NCBI GenBank assembly: GCA_017536965.1
Contig: JAFWCK010000008.1
Span: 1-64,000 of the forward strand
Reading direction: 5' to 3'
DNA length: 64,000 nucleotides
DNA from: Lachnospiraceae bacterium
GTDB taxonomy: Bacteria; Bacillota; Clostridia; Lachnospirales; Lachnospiraceae
The translations under genes and the position numbers were made by a program. Shown one piece after another: positions 51,485 through 61,415 of this stretch; the first letter of the stretch is position 1, and each line of letters opens with the position of its first letter. The notes beneath the pieces are model-generated. The model saw only the letters and a list, made by a program, of their open reading frames with translations, did not search any database and was not told where the DNA came from.

Positions 51485-52672
51485 ATGGCGAAAGAGATTG
51501 TAATTGCCAGCGCTTGCCGTACAGCTATCGGCAGCTTTGGCGGTACATTAAAGAATACACCAGCAGTTGAGCTCGGTGCGACAGTTATTAAAGAAGCTGT
51601 TAACAGAGCAGGTCTGAAACCGGAGCAGGTTGATGAAGTTATCTTTGGTAACGTTCTTCAGGCTGGCCTTGGACAGAACCCGGCTCGTCAGGCAGCATTA
51701 AAAGCTGGTCTTCCTGAGACAAGCACAGCTTTCACAGTTAACATCGTTTGTGGTTCCGGCCTTAAGAGCGTTGCTTTAGCAGCAGGTCTTATCCAGGCAG
51801 GCGATGCTGATATCATCGTAGCAGGTGGTATGGAAAACATGTCTCTGGCACCTTACGCTATGCCGGCAGCTCGTTGGGGAGCTCGTATGTTCAACACGAA
51901 CATGGTAGACGTTATGGTTAACGATGGTCTGTGGGATGCATTTAATAATTATCACATGGGCATCACTGCTGAGAACGTTGCAGAGCAGTGGGGACTTACA
52001 AGAGAGATGCAGGATGAATTCGCTTTAGCATCACAGCAGAAAGCAGAAGCAGCTATCAAAGCAGGAAAATTCAAAGATGAGATCGTACCTGTTATGATCC
52101 CTCAGAAGAAGGGTGATCCGGTTGCTTTTGATACCGATGAATTCCCACGTTTCGGCACAACGATCGAAGCTCTTGCAAAACTGAAACCGGCATTCAAGAA
52201 AGATGGCGGCACAGTTACAGCTGGTAACGCTTCTGGTATTAACGACAGTGCAGCAGCAGTTGTTGTTATGACAAAAGAAAAAGCAGAAGAATTAGGTATC
52301 AAACCTCTGGCTACAATCGTTTCTTACGCTACTGGCGGTGTAGATCCTAAGATCATGGGCACAGGCCCTATCCCGGCTTCCAGAAAAGCTATGGAAAAAG
52401 CTGGCTTAACGATCAAAGACATCGACCTTATCGAAGCAAACGAAGCATTCGCAGCTCAGTCTCTTGCAGTTGCTCATGACCTTGAGTTTGATATGGAAAA
52501 AGTTAACGTTAACGGCGGAGCTATCGCACTTGGACATCCAATCGGAGCATCCGGCTGCCGTATCCTTGTTACCCTTCTTTACGAAATGCAGAAGAGAGAT
52601 TCCAAACTTGGTCTTGCAACTCTTTGCATCGGCGGTGGCCAGGGTCAGGCTCTTATCGTAAAACGTGACTAA
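51485..52672 (+). CDS. Thiolase (acetyl-CoA acetyltransferase)
   Basis: The 395-residue protein has the thiolase active site: Cys89 in NIVCGSG, His351 in GHPIGASG and Cys381 in [10 protein letters not shown] chose ATG 51485 because TAGGAGG lies before it. It could cleave 3,5-dioxohexanoyl-CoA or acetoacetyl-CoA to acetyl-CoA units. With the CoA-transferase genes it would finish the ring-cleavage products. It may equally serve butyrate or acetoacetate metabolism. Confidence 0.95.
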   Translation: MAKEIVIASACRTAIGSFGGTLKNTPAVELGATVIKEAVNRAGLKPEQVDEVIFGNVLQAGLGQNPARQAALKAGLPETSTAFTVNIVCGSGLKSVALAAGLIQAGDADIIVAGGMENMSLAPYAMPAARWGARMFNTNMVDVMVNDGLWDAFNNYHMGITAENVAEQWGLTREMQDEFALASQQKAEAAIKAGKFKDEIVPVMIPQKKGDPVAFDTDEFPRFGTTIEALAKLKPAFKKDGGTVTAGNASGINDSAAAVVVMTKEKAEELGIKPLATIVSYATGGVDPKIMGTGPIPASRKAMEKAGLTIKDIDLIEANEAFAAQSLAVAHDLEFDMEKVNVNGGAIALGHPIGASGCRILVTLLYEMQKRDSKLGLATLCIGGGQGQALIVKRD

Positions 52673-52699
52673 TCACGAACAAGAAAGGAAACTTGATTC

Positions 52700-53404
52700 A
52701 TGAAAGACAAAATTATCACAGCTGAACAGGCAGCTGAAATGATCAAAGATGGATCTTCTGTTATGCTTGGCGGCTTCATGGCAAACGGTACTTCCGATGC
52801 TATTGTAAGCGCATTGGTAGAGCGTGACGCTAAAGATCTTACTGTGATCTGCAATGATGGTGGTTTTGGCCCTCAGTTTGATGAGAACGGCAATGAGACA
52901 GTTCCTCCAAAAGGAAACGGCAAGCTGATCAAGAATCATTCTGTTAAAAAGCTGATTGCTACCCACATTGGCTTAAACAAACAGGTTGCAGAACAGATGA
53001 ATAATGGCACGATGCAGGTCGAGCTTGTTCCACAGGGTTCCATGGCTGAAATGATCCGTGCAGGCGGCTCAGGCTTAGGCGGTGTTATCACCCCAACTGG
53101 TGTTGGCACAGACATTGCAAATGGAGAGTTTACTCTTCAGGAAATGACCCTTGAAGGAAAAGATTATCTGCTGATGGCTCCTCTTCATGCTGATTTCGCA
53201 GTACTGAAAGGCAGCATTGTTGATAAGAAGGGTAATGTATTCTACAAAGGAACAACAAAGAACTTCCAGATCGTTATGGCTACAGCAGCTGATACCGTTA
53301 TCGTAGAAGCTGAGAAGCTGGTGGAAGTCGGCGAATTAGATCCTGACTATGTCATGACTCCGTATATCTTTGTTGATTATATCGTAGTAGGAGGTGACAA
53401 ATAA
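52700..53404 (+). CDS. 3-oxoacid CoA-transferase subunit A
   Basis: The 234-residue protein fits the ScoA/AtoD family: VMLGGFMANGTSDAI near the N-terminus, GSGLGGVITPTGVGT in the middle and MAPLHADFAVLKGS. It forms a heteromer with the next gene, whose start overlaps its stop. It would move CoA from acetyl-CoA or succinyl-CoA to a 3-oxoacid such as acetoacetate or triacetate. Confidence 0.93.
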   Translation: MKDKIITAEQAAEMIKDGSSVMLGGFMANGTSDAIVSALVERDAKDLTVICNDGGFGPQFDENGNETVPPKGNGKLIKNHSVKKLIATHIGLNKQVAEQMNNGTMQVELVPQGSMAEMIRAGGSGLGGVITPTGVGTDIANGEFTLQEMTLEGKDYLLMAPLHADFAVLKGSIVDKKGNVFYKGTTKNFQIVMATAADTVIVEAEKLVEVGELDPDYVMTPYIFVDYIVVGGDK

Positions 53405-54069
53405 TGGCAGACGTAAAACAGATTATTGCTCACCGTGTTGCACAGGAATTAAAGGACGGATACGTTGTTAATTTAGGTATCGGACTTCCTACTTTAGTCG
53501 CTAACTATGTTCCGGAAGGAATCGATATTTCCCTTCAGTCTGAGAACGGCATCATCGGTATGGCTGGTGTTTCTGCACCGGACCACATCGACCCGAACGT
53601 TGTGAACTCAGGTGGTGTCAATGTTGACATTTATGAAGGTGCAGCATTCTTTGATTCTGCAGTTTCCTTCGGTATTATCCGTGGCGGACATGTTGATATG
53701 ACCGTTCTCGGAGCTCTTCAGGTTGACCAGGTTGGTAATATCGCATCCCACATCATCCCGGGCAAGATGGCTCCAGGTATGGGCGGCGCTATGGACCTTG
53801 TTGTTGGTGCTAAGAAGGTTGTTGTTGCTATGCAGCACACCAACAAAGGCGCTCACAAACTGTTCGAAGAGATCTCCCTTCCGGCAACCGCTCTTAGAGC
53901 TGTTGATATGATCGTTACAGAACTTGGCGTTCTGGAGATCACGGACAAAGGCTTCACATTAAGAGAGCTGGCTCCTGGAGTATCTATTGAAGATATGCAG
54001 GCAGCTACTGGCGCTCCTATCGTTATCGATGGAGAAATCAAAGAAATGTGCATGCCTCCGGAAGCATAA
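53404..54069 (+). CDS. 3-oxoacid CoA-transferase subunit B
   Basis: The 221-residue protein has SENGIIGMAG with Glu47, the residue that forms the CoA thioester, and GGGFD-type regions replaced by NSGGVNVDIYEGAAFFDS. It fits ScoB/AtoA. It is the last gene of the cluster and is followed by a terminator. Confidence 0.93.
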   Translation: MADVKQIIAHRVAQELKDGYVVNLGIGLPTLVANYVPEGIDISLQSENGIIGMAGVSAPDHIDPNVVNSGGVNVDIYEGAAFFDSAVSFGIIRGGHVDMTVLGALQVDQVGNIASHIIPGKMAPGMGGAMDLVVGAKKVVVAMQHTNKGAHKLFEEISLPATALRAVDMIVTELGVLEITDKGFTLRELAPGVSIEDMQAATGAPIVIDGEIKEMCMPPEA

Positions 54070-54092
54070 GAAATACTTTTCTGATTTAGAAG

Positions 54093-54119
54093 GGCTGTCG
54101 CTTTTGCGGCAGCCTTTTT
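54093..54119 (+). terminator. Terminator after the CoA-transferase genes
   Basis: GGCTGTCGC and GCGGCAGCC form a stem (one mismatch) with a TTTT loop followed by five T. Confidence 0.9.
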
Positions 54120-54149
54120 ATAATCCAAGCAATCAAAATCATTTTCTTC

Positions 54150-54466
54150 GGATTATGATTTGGGATGTATTCGGGCGTGTGGTGAAAAAAACACTATTTG
54201 GGATCTAAAATAAAAAAATGATTCGGGCCTGGATGATGAATCATTCATCCAGGATCTAATTCAAGCATTATATTTCGGGCCCTTCAGATAATTCTTCGTT
54301 ACAGGCCCGAAAAATGAGCAAGAATTTGGGCCTGAAAACAGGAGTGGTTATATAGTGATCTAAAATACGGAGTATGATTAGGGCCTGAATCAGATAAAAC
54401 GTTTTCAGGATCAATTGATTTAGGAATATTCGGGCCTGAACCAAGAACATGCATTTAAGGATCTAA
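54150..54466 (+). repeat. 51-52 bp period repeat array
   Basis: Two short motifs alternate. Motif A (GGATCTAA or variants) starts at 54150, 54201, 54252, 54304, 54356, 54408 and 54459. Motif B (CGGGCCTG or variants) starts at 54172, 54224, 54276, 54327, 54380 and 54431. Spacings are 51-53 bases throughout. Sequence between motifs is poorly conserved. It fills most of the gene-free stretch 54120-54576. Confidence 0.8.
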
Positions 54467-54576
54467 ATAAATGGTAGGTGACCTCACGGAAGAAGTATCC
54501 TCAAGAGAAATACTTCTGTTAATCCTTTAGATGAAGTATAATAAACAAAATAGTAATTATTTAAAGGAGAGGGATA

Positions 54577-55356
54577 ATGGCATACGAAATAAAAAAATAT
54601 AATGAGAATACATGGATGATCGAAGACTGGCTGAGTGAGGTCAGTCTGACCCGGTTTTTCCTTTTAGCAGGGAAGGACAGGGCATTAATGATCGATGCCG
54701 GCATGAATACTAAAAATGCGAAAGAGATTGGTGAGGGGATCCTGAAGGAAGCAGGGCTTTATGATAAGCTGATCTCAGAAGAAAAGCCGATGCTGATCGC
54801 CATTACACATGGTCATGGAGATCATATGGGAGGTCTTGGAGCTTTTTCAGACATGTATATGAGCTTGACGGATTATCAGCAGTTTGGCGTGGAAAACAAT
54901 TATCCGGGAATCGCATTCCATCCAATCAAAGAAGGGGATAAGATCGACCTTGGAGAAAGAGTACTGGAAGTATTTGAAAATCCTGGACATTCTCCGGGCA
55001 GTCTGGCGTTCCTTGATATTCAGAACCGGTTTTTAGTTACCGGTGACTCTATTCAAAGCGGCCATATCTTTATGACTGATGATGAAGGAATGAAAATTTT
55101 TGGCGGATCCCTCACACATCTGGAAGAAAAGACTGCAGGTAGATTTGATGAGATTTTGGGAAGTCACGGAAGCACACCGCTCCCGGGTGATTATATCGGA
55201 AAAGTCTATCAGGCCTGGGAAAAGGTCATGAAATGCAGAAATAAAGAGTCCACTCCGGAGAAAGAAGGAATTCAGGTCAAGGAAGAAGGCTTGAACGGCA
55301 GAAAGGTTCTGGATTATGACTGTGGCTGCTGCTATTTTTACTGCAGCGCGCAATAA
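54577..55356 (+). CDS. MBL-fold metallohydrolase
   Basis: The 259-residue protein has THGHGDHMGG with His78, His80, Asp82 and His83, then GHSPGSLAF and TGDSIQSG. AAAGGAGAG precedes the ATG. The C-terminal end is cysteine-rich (DCGCCYFYCSAQ). Substrate unknown; the repeat array lies directly upstream. Confidence 0.88.
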   Translation: MAYEIKKYNENTWMIEDWLSEVSLTRFFLLAGKDRALMIDAGMNTKNAKEIGEGILKEAGLYDKLISEEKPMLIAITHGHGDHMGGLGAFSDMYMSLTDYQQFGVENNYPGIAFHPIKEGDKIDLGERVLEVFENPGHSPGSLAFLDIQNRFLVTGDSIQSGHIFMTDDEGMKIFGGSLTHLEEKTAGRFDEILGSHGSTPLPGDYIGKVYQAWEKVMKCRNKESTPEKEGIQVKEEGLNGRKVLDYDCGCCYFYCSAQ

Positions 55357-55406
55357 TTGTGTTTTAGTCAAAACAATTGCGAACATGTGGAGGCAGGCAT
55401 AAACTC

Positions 55407-56201
55407 ATGGATATCATAGTAACCGGCGTTTCCGGCGGTATGGGATTAGCGACAGCAAAACAATTGATCAGGGATGGACACCGCATATTCGGTCTGGATA
55501 TCAAAGCACCGAAAGACCAATATGAGTCGTTATTGTTTTTCCAGACCGATTTAAGAAATGAAGATGCTGTGAAAGCGGCTTTTCATCGTATTCAGGAAAA
55601 AACAGATCAAATCGGGGCTATTATTCATCTGGCGGGTATTTATGATCTGAACTCATTGGTGGAAATGAGTGAAGAGGAGTTTCTCCGGAGCTATGAGGTG
55701 AATTTGTTTTCTGTTTATCGGGTGAACAAAACATTTCTGCCGCTCCTTAAGAAAGGAAGCCGGATCCTGATAACAACAAGCGAGCTGGCGCCACTTTCAC
55801 CGCTTCCATTTACAGGAATCTATGGAATCACAAAGACTGCCCTGGACGCTTATGCTGTTTCCTTGCGTAGAGAACTCATGCTGCTTGGGATTCTGGTTAT
55901 TATTATACGCCCGGGAGCAGTGGATACCGGTCTTTTGGATGTCTCTACCAGGCGTCTGGAGGATTTTTGCGACCATACGGAACACTATTCCTATAATGCG
56001 GATCGGTTCCGTAATATAGTGGCAAAAGTGGAGTCCAGAAAGATTACCCCGGAAAGGCTCTCTAAGCTGGTTGAAAAAGCTCTTTTTGCCTCTCATCCAC
56101 GGCTTATTTATACGATCAACCGCAATCCGCTGCTGCTTTTGATGAATATTCTTCCTGCAGGACTGCAGGATGCAGCATTAAAATGGATTTTATTGAAATA
56201 A
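55407..56201 (+). CDS. SDR-family oxidoreductase
   Basis: The 264-residue protein has VTGVSGGMGLATAKQL for cofactor binding, ITTSELAPLSP and YGITKTALDAY with the YxxxK pair. I chose ATG 55407, after GGAGGCAGG. The last 60 residues are hydrophobic in part (YTINRNPLLLLMNILP). Substrate unknown. Confidence 0.88.
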   Translation: MDIIVTGVSGGMGLATAKQLIRDGHRIFGLDIKAPKDQYESLLFFQTDLRNEDAVKAAFHRIQEKTDQIGAIIHLAGIYDLNSLVEMSEEEFLRSYEVNLFSVYRVNKTFLPLLKKGSRILITTSELAPLSPLPFTGIYGITKTALDAYAVSLRRELMLLGILVIIIRPGAVDTGLLDVSTRRLEDFCDHTEHYSYNADRFRNIVAKVESRKITPERLSKLVEKALFASHPRLIYTINRNPLLLLMNILPAGLQDAALKWILLK

Positions 56202-56272
56202 CAGTTCATTTTGCCTGTCTTTCCATTGACTTATCAGGGAGACTGTGGTAAAAATTATATAACTTTTAAGGT

Positions 56273-56286
56273 AGTCCTGTGAGGCT
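56273..56286 (+). promoter_or_regulatory. PyrR-binding loop in the pyr operon leader
   Basis: AGTCCTGTGAGGCT matches the PyrR RNA consensus ARUCCNGNGAGGYU. The flanking GT and AC can extend the stem. It lies immediately upstream of the pyrC ribosome binding site (AAGGTGG), so PyrR with UMP could block translation or affect transcription. Confidence 0.75.
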
Positions 56287-56301
56287 GACAAGGTGGTAAA
56301 C

Positions 56302-57486
56302 ATGACAGGTTTTTTACAAGCTGAATCTATTAAAGTCGGAAAAGTTTTGCATCTTCCGATTGAACTTGACTCTTCTAAATACACAATTCTTCCCGGTTTC
56401 TGTGATGTTCATGTACATTTCAGAGAACCGGGTTTTTCATATAAGGAGACGATCCTTTCCGGCTGTCAGGCAGCTGCCCATGGCGGATACACCACTGTCT
56501 GTACCATGCCGAATCTGAATCCGGTTCCGGATACCAGAGCACATCTGCGGGAACAGCTTTCCCTGATCCAACAAGAAGCAACCATTCAGGTATTCCCATA
56601 TGGAGCCATCACCATAGGTGAAAAGGGCGAAGAGCTTTCTGCGATGGAAGAAATGGCCGCTGAAGTCATTGCTTTTTCTGATGACGGCAGAGGAGTTCAG
56701 TCTGCTGAAATGATGCGTGAAGCGATGCAGAGAGCAAAATCCCTGGGAATGATCATAACCGCACATTGTGAGGATAATTCGCTCTTGCTGGGCGGTTATA
56801 TTCATGACGGTATTTATGCGAAAGAACATGGGCATAAAGGCATCTGCTCAGAAAGTGAGTGGGGGCAGATCAAAAGAGACCTTGCATTAGCAAAAGAAAC
56901 CGGGTGTGCATATCATGTATGTCACATTTCTACCAGAGAAAGTGTGGAGTTGATCCGTGCAGCAAAAAAAGAGGGAGTGGATGTTACTTGTGAAACCGCT
57001 CCTCATTATCTCCTTTTAAATGAGAATGATCTGCAGGAAGACGGCTGTTTCAAAATGAATCCGCCGCTTCGAAGCAGAGAAGATCAAAAGGCGCTGCTGG
57101 AAGGCATCCAGGATGGAACGATCGATATGATCGCAACCGATCACGCACCACATTCTGCGGAAGAAAAAGCAAAAGGTCTAAAGGACAGTGCTTTTGGTAT
57201 TGTTGGTCTGGAGACCGCTTTCCCTCTTCTATATACATATCTTGTAAAAGAAAACGTGATCTCACTGGAAAAACTGATCGATCTGATGGTAATGAACCCA
57301 AGAAAAAGGTTTGGTATTGTGGATGATGATTCCTACAGTGTATGGGATCTGAATGAAGAATATGTCATAGATCCGAAAAAGTTTCTGTCTAAAGGAAAAG
57401 CAACACCGTTCGCGGGGACAAAAGTCAGCGGACGCTGTTTTTTCACAGTATGTAACGGGAAAATCGTATATAATAGAAATGAATAA
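56302..57486 (+). CDS. pyrC: Dihydroorotase PyrC
   Basis: The 394-residue protein has DVHVHFREPG with the metal-binding histidines, TVCTMPNLNPVPD, TAHCED, YHVCHIST and ATDHAPHS. PyrC closes carbamoyl aspartate to dihydroorotate. I chose ATG 56302, after AAGGTGG; an in-frame GTG at 56293 is an alternative. It leads the pyr operon. Confidence 0.95.
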   Translation: MTGFLQAESIKVGKVLHLPIELDSSKYTILPGFCDVHVHFREPGFSYKETILSGCQAAAHGGYTTVCTMPNLNPVPDTRAHLREQLSLIQQEATIQVFPYGAITIGEKGEELSAMEEMAAEVIAFSDDGRGVQSAEMMREAMQRAKSLGMIITAHCEDNSLLLGGYIHDGIYAKEHGHKGICSESEWGQIKRDLALAKETGCAYHVCHISTRESVELIRAAKKEGVDVTCETAPHYLLLNENDLQEDGCFKMNPPLRSREDQKALLEGIQDGTIDMIATDHAPHSAEEKAKGLKDSAFGIVGLETAFPLLYTYLVKENVISLEKLIDLMVMNPRKRFGIVDDDSYSVWDLNEEYVIDPKKFLSKGKATPFAGTKVSGRCFFTVCNGKIVYNRNE

Positions 57487-57503
57487 CGAATGGGAGTAAT
57501 AAC

Positions 57504-60500
57504 ATGGCAAAAAGAACAGACATTAAAAAAGTATTGATCATTGGTTCCGGCCCGATCGTGATCGGTCAGGCTGCAGAGTTTGATTATGCCGGCACGCAGG
57601 CCTGTCTGGCATTGAAAGAGGAAGGCTATCAGGTCATTCTCTGTAATTCCAATCCGGCAACGATCATGACGGATACGTCCATTGCAGACAAGGTCTACAT
57701 GGAACCGTTAACGCTGGAATATATCGCTAAGATCCTGCGGTATGAAAGACCAGATGCAATTGTTCCGGGTATCGGCGGACAGACAGGTTTAAACCTTGCT
57801 ATTCAGCTGGAAAAGAAAGGAATCCTGAAAGAGTGCGGCGTGGAACTTCTTGGAACCAGCAGTGATTCCATTGAACGAGCAGAAGATCGTGAACTGTTCA
57901 AGGAAATGTGCGAATCCATTGGTGAGCCGGTTATCCCATCAGAGATCACTTACAACCTGGAGGAAGCCAAAAAAGCAGCTTTGGATATCGGTTATCCTGT
58001 CGTGCTTCGTCCTGCCTTCACCTTAGGTGGTACAGGCGGTGGTTTTGCAAATAATGAAGAAGAGCTGGTTGAAGTGGGCATGAACGCCTTTAAACTTTCC
58101 CCAGTCCATCAGGTCCTGATTGAAAAAAGTGTGAAGGGCTATAAAGAGATCGAATTTGAAGTCATGCGTGATTCCAATGATACGGCAATCACCATCTGCG
58201 GCATGGAAAATGTGGATCCGGTTGGCGTACATACCGGCGATTCCATCGTAGTGGCGCCGATCCTTTCCTTAAGCAAGGAAGATGAGAAGATGCTCAATGA
58301 CAGTGCCATTAAGATCATCCGTGAATTAAAGATCGAAGGCGGCTGCAATGTTCAGTTTGCTCTGAATCCAAATTCCAGCGAGTACTTCCTGATCGAAGTA
58401 AACCCTCGCGTTTCCCGTTCTTCTGCACTGGCATCCAAGGCATCGGGATATCCGATCGCCAGAGTGACGGCAAAGATCGCTTTAGGCATGGCCCTGGAAG
58501 ATATTCCGGTCGCTGGCGGTACAGCAGCCATTTCCCCAAGTCTGGATTATATCGTGGCAAAATTCCCGCGGTTCCCGTTTGATAAATTCACATCCGCTTC
58601 CAATATCCTTGGAACACAGATGAAAGCAACCGGTGAGGTTATGGGCATTGGCTCTTCTCTGGAAGAGTGTCTCCTGAAATCCATTCGCTCTCTGGAGATC
58701 GGTGTCGATCATTTCTATCAGGAACGTTTCCACTCCTTTACAGAAGAGGAACTTCTCGATTACATTAAACAATTCAGAGATGATAACGTTTTTGCTGTTT
58801 TTGAACTGCTCCGCCGTGGCGTATCGATCGAAAAGATCCACGAGATCACAATGATCACGGAACTCTTCCTGGAATCCTATCAAAAGATCGTGGATATGGA
58901 GAAAAAGCTGAAAGAGAACATCAATGATCTTCAGGTATTGAAAGAAGCCAAGGTCATGGGCTTCTCGGATGCTTTTATTGCAAAGATCTGGCATCTGAAA
59001 GAAACGGAAGTTTACGAAAAAAGAAAGAAAAACAATATCGTTCCGGTTTTCCGCATGGTGGATACATTACATACGGGCGCATATATTGCTTACTTGTATT
59101 CCTCTTATTCCGGAACGATGGATTCCAGACTGACGGATAAAAAGAAGATCCTGGTTTTGGGTGCAGGTCCGATCCGTATCGGACAGGGGGTGGAATTTGA
59201 CTATTCCACAGTGCATGCTGTTCAGACCATTAAACGCGCCGGCTATGAAGCTATCATCATCAACAACAACCCGGAGACTGTTTCTACGGACTATACCACA
59301 GCGGATAAATTGTATTTTGAACCACTGACACCGGAAGATGTAATGGCCATTATCGATTATGAAAAACCAGAAGGCGTGATTGCTTCTCTGGGCGGTCAGA
59401 CGGCTATTAACCTGGCACGGCCGCTGGTGGACAGGGGCGTCAAGATCATTGGAACAGACTGTGATGCAATTGAAAAGGCTGAAAACAGAGACAGTTTTGA
59501 AAAAGTCCTGTTAGAGCTGGATATCCCGCAGCCAAAGGGACATGCGGTCACAAATATTGAAGACGGAGTCAAAGCTGCGAATGATGTTGGCTATCCGGTC
59601 CTGGTGCGCCCTTCCTTCGTTTTGGGCGGACGTGCAATGCAGATCGTGGCAAATGATGAACAGCTTCGCCATTATCTGAAGAGCGCTGTGGAAATCGATG
59701 CAGACAAACCGGTCCTGGTCGATAAATACATTCAGGGCAAGGAAGTAGAAATCGATGCCATCTGCGACGGCAGGGATGTTTTTGTACCAGGTATTATGGA
59801 ACTGGTCGAACGGACGGGTGTCCATTCCGGCGACTCCATCAGCGTCTACCCGACATTCTCCATTTCCAATCAGGTCAAGGGGATCATCCTGCAGTATGCG
59901 AAAAAACTTGGCCTCTCCATCGGAATCATCGGTTTATATAACATCCAGTTTATTGTGGATAAGGATGACAATGTATTCATCATTGAAGTCAACCCGCGCA
60001 GCTCGCGTACCGTTCCTTTCCTTTCTAAAGCGACCGGTTATTCACTGGCAGACATTGCAACAGAGGTGATCCTTGGGAAGTCCTTAAAAGAGCAGGGCAT
60101 CTTTGACCTTTATCCGGAAGAAAAGAAACGTTATTATGTCAAAGTTCCGGTATTCAGTTTCAATAAGATCAAAGGTTTGGATACCTATCTTTCACCGGAG
60201 ATGAAATCGACCGGTGAAGCAATCGGATACGATGATAAACTAAACAGAGCACTGTTTAAGGCTTTGCAGGCATCCGGAACAAAAGTCAAAAATTATGGAA
60301 CGGTATTAGCAACCTTTGCAGGTAATGATAAAGAAGAAGCCCTGCCGCTGATCAAACGTTTCTATAATCTGGGTTTCAATATCGAGGCAACACCTGGTAC
60401 AGCAAGGTATTTAAAGGAGCATGGTATTAAGACAAGAGTCTTAAAGAAGATCAGTGACGGCAGTGAAGAAATCTTAGATTCCATCCGTCAGGGACACATT

Positions 60501-60677
60501 GCATATATTTTAAATACCAGAGATGTCAGCTCCACTAATGAGGAATCAGATGGTCTGAAGATCCGTCAGTGTGCGGCTGAAAACAATGCAACACTGTTCA
60601 CTTCACTGGATACGGTGAAAGTACTCCTGGATGTTCTGGAAGAGACAACACTGACGGTATCCACGATAGACTCATAA
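57504..60677 (+). CDS. carB: Carbamoyl phosphate synthase large subunit CarB
   Basis: The 1057-residue protein has two ATP-grasp halves, each starting with a nucleotide motif (IGSGPIVIGQAAEFDYAGTQ and LGAGPIRIGQGVEFDYST), and ends with an allosteric MGS-like domain. It makes carbamoyl phosphate for pyrimidine and arginine synthesis. The small subunit CarA is not in the window. The length is normal. Confidence 0.96.
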   Translation: MAKRTDIKKVLIIGSGPIVIGQAAEFDYAGTQACLALKEEGYQVILCNSNPATIMTDTSIADKVYMEPLTLEYIAKILRYERPDAIVPGIGGQTGLNLAIQLEKKGILKECGVELLGTSSDSIERAEDRELFKEMCESIGEPVIPSEITYNLEEAKKAALDIGYPVVLRPAFTLGGTGGGFANNEEELVEVGMNAFKLSPVHQVLIEKSVKGYKEIEFEVMRDSNDTAITICGMENVDPVGVHTGDSIVVAPILSLSKEDEKMLNDSAIKIIRELKIEGGCNVQFALNPNSSEYFLIEVNPRVSRSSALASKASGYPIARVTAKIALGMALEDIPVAGGTAAISPSLDYIVAKFPRFPFDKFTSASNILGTQMKATGEVMGIGSSLEECLLKSIRSLEIGVDHFYQERFHSFTEEELLDYIKQFRDDNVFAVFELLRRGVSIEKIHEITMITELFLESYQKIVDMEKKLKENINDLQVLKEAKVMGFSDAFIAKIWHLKETEVYEKRKKNNIVPVFRMVDTLHTGAYIAYLYSSYSGTMDSRLTDKKKILVLGAGPIRIGQGVEFDYSTVHAVQTIKRAGYEAIIINNNPETVSTDYTTADKLYFEPLTPEDVMAIIDYEKPEGVIASLGGQTAINLARPLVDRGVKIIGTDCDAIEKAENRDSFEKVLLELDIPQPKGHAVTNIEDGVKAANDVGYPVLVRPSFVLGGRAMQIVANDEQLRHYLKSAVEIDADKPVLVDKYIQGKEVEIDAICDGRDVFVPGIMELVERTGVHSGDSISVYPTFSISNQVKGIILQYAKKLGLSIGIIGLYNIQFIVDKDDNVFIIEVNPRSSRTVPFLSKATGYSLADIATEVILGKSLKEQGIFDLYPEEKKRYYVKVPVFSFNKIKGLDTYLSPEMKSTGEAIGYDDKLNRALFKALQASGTKVKNYGTVLATFAGNDKEEALPLIKRFYNLGFNIEATPGTARYLKEHGIKTRVLKKISDGSEEILDSIRQGHIAYILNTRDVSSTNEESDGLKIRQCAAENNATLFTSLDTVKVLLDVLEETTLTVSTIDS

Positions 60678-60680
60678 AAA

Positions 60681-61415
60681 ATGAAAGATATCTTATTTAC
60701 GATTAAAGAAAACAGACAAATCGCACCGCAAACCTTTCAAATGGTTCTGGAGGGCGACTGCAGCCAGATTACTTTTCCGGGGCAGTTTGTGAATATTCAT
60801 CTGCCTGGGTTCTATCTGAGACGGCCTATCTCTGTATGTGATCTGGAGGGCGATCTGCTGACCATTATTTACAAAACCGTTGGAAAGGGCACTGCCTATA
60901 TGGCAGAGAGGAAGATTGGCGAAACGCTGCTCCTTCTGACCGGACTTGGAAATGGTTATGATCTTTCCTGTGCTGGTTTTGAACCGCTCCTGATCGGCGG
61001 CGGTGCTGGTGTCCCGCCGATGTATCTATTGGCGAAGCGTCTTTGTGCAGAAGGCAAGACGGTTCATGTGATCATTGGCTTTAACAGGCAGGATGAGATC
61101 TTTTACGAAGAGGAATTTAAAAAACTGGGCTGCCAGGTAACCGTGACAACGGTTGACGGAAGTTATGGGGAAAAAGGTTTTGTAACCGATGCGCTTCCGG
61201 AAAGCTATAGTTATGTTTATACCTGTGGACCGGAACCGATGCTGAAAGCTGTCTATAAAGCCATTCAGACACAAGGACAGTTCAGCTTTGAAGAACGGAT
61301 GGGCTGCGGCTTTGGTGCCTGCATGGGATGTTCCTGCAGGACTCTGACAGGCTATAAGCGGATCTGCAAGGACGGACCTGTGCTGCGAAAGGAGGAAATC
61401 TTATGGGAAGATTAA
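60681..61415 (+). CDS. pyrK: Dihydroorotate dehydrogenase electron transfer subunit PyrK
   Basis: The 244-residue protein has the FAD motif RRPISVCD, the NAD region IGGGAGVPPMYLLAK and the [2Fe-2S] cysteines GCGFGACMGCSC. PyrK links PyrD type 1B to NAD+. Its end overlaps the start of pyrD. Confidence 0.95.
   Translation: MKDILFTIKENRQIAPQTFQMVLEGDCSQITFPGQFVNIHLPGFYLRRPISVCDLEGDLLTIIYKTVGKGTAYMAERKIGETLLLLTGLGNGYDLSCAGFEPLLIGGGAGVPPMYLLAKRLCAEGKTVHVIIGFNRQDEIFYEEEFKKLGCQVTVTTVDGSYGEKGFVTDALPESYSYVYTCGPEPMLKAVYKAIQTQGQFSFEERMGCGFGACMGCSCRTLTGYKRICKDGPVLRKEEILWED

Noticed and set aside
54150..54466. Possible CRISPR array
   Set aside because: The period is regular, but the repeats are only about 8 bases, vary between copies, and two different motifs alternate. 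No cas genes are present.
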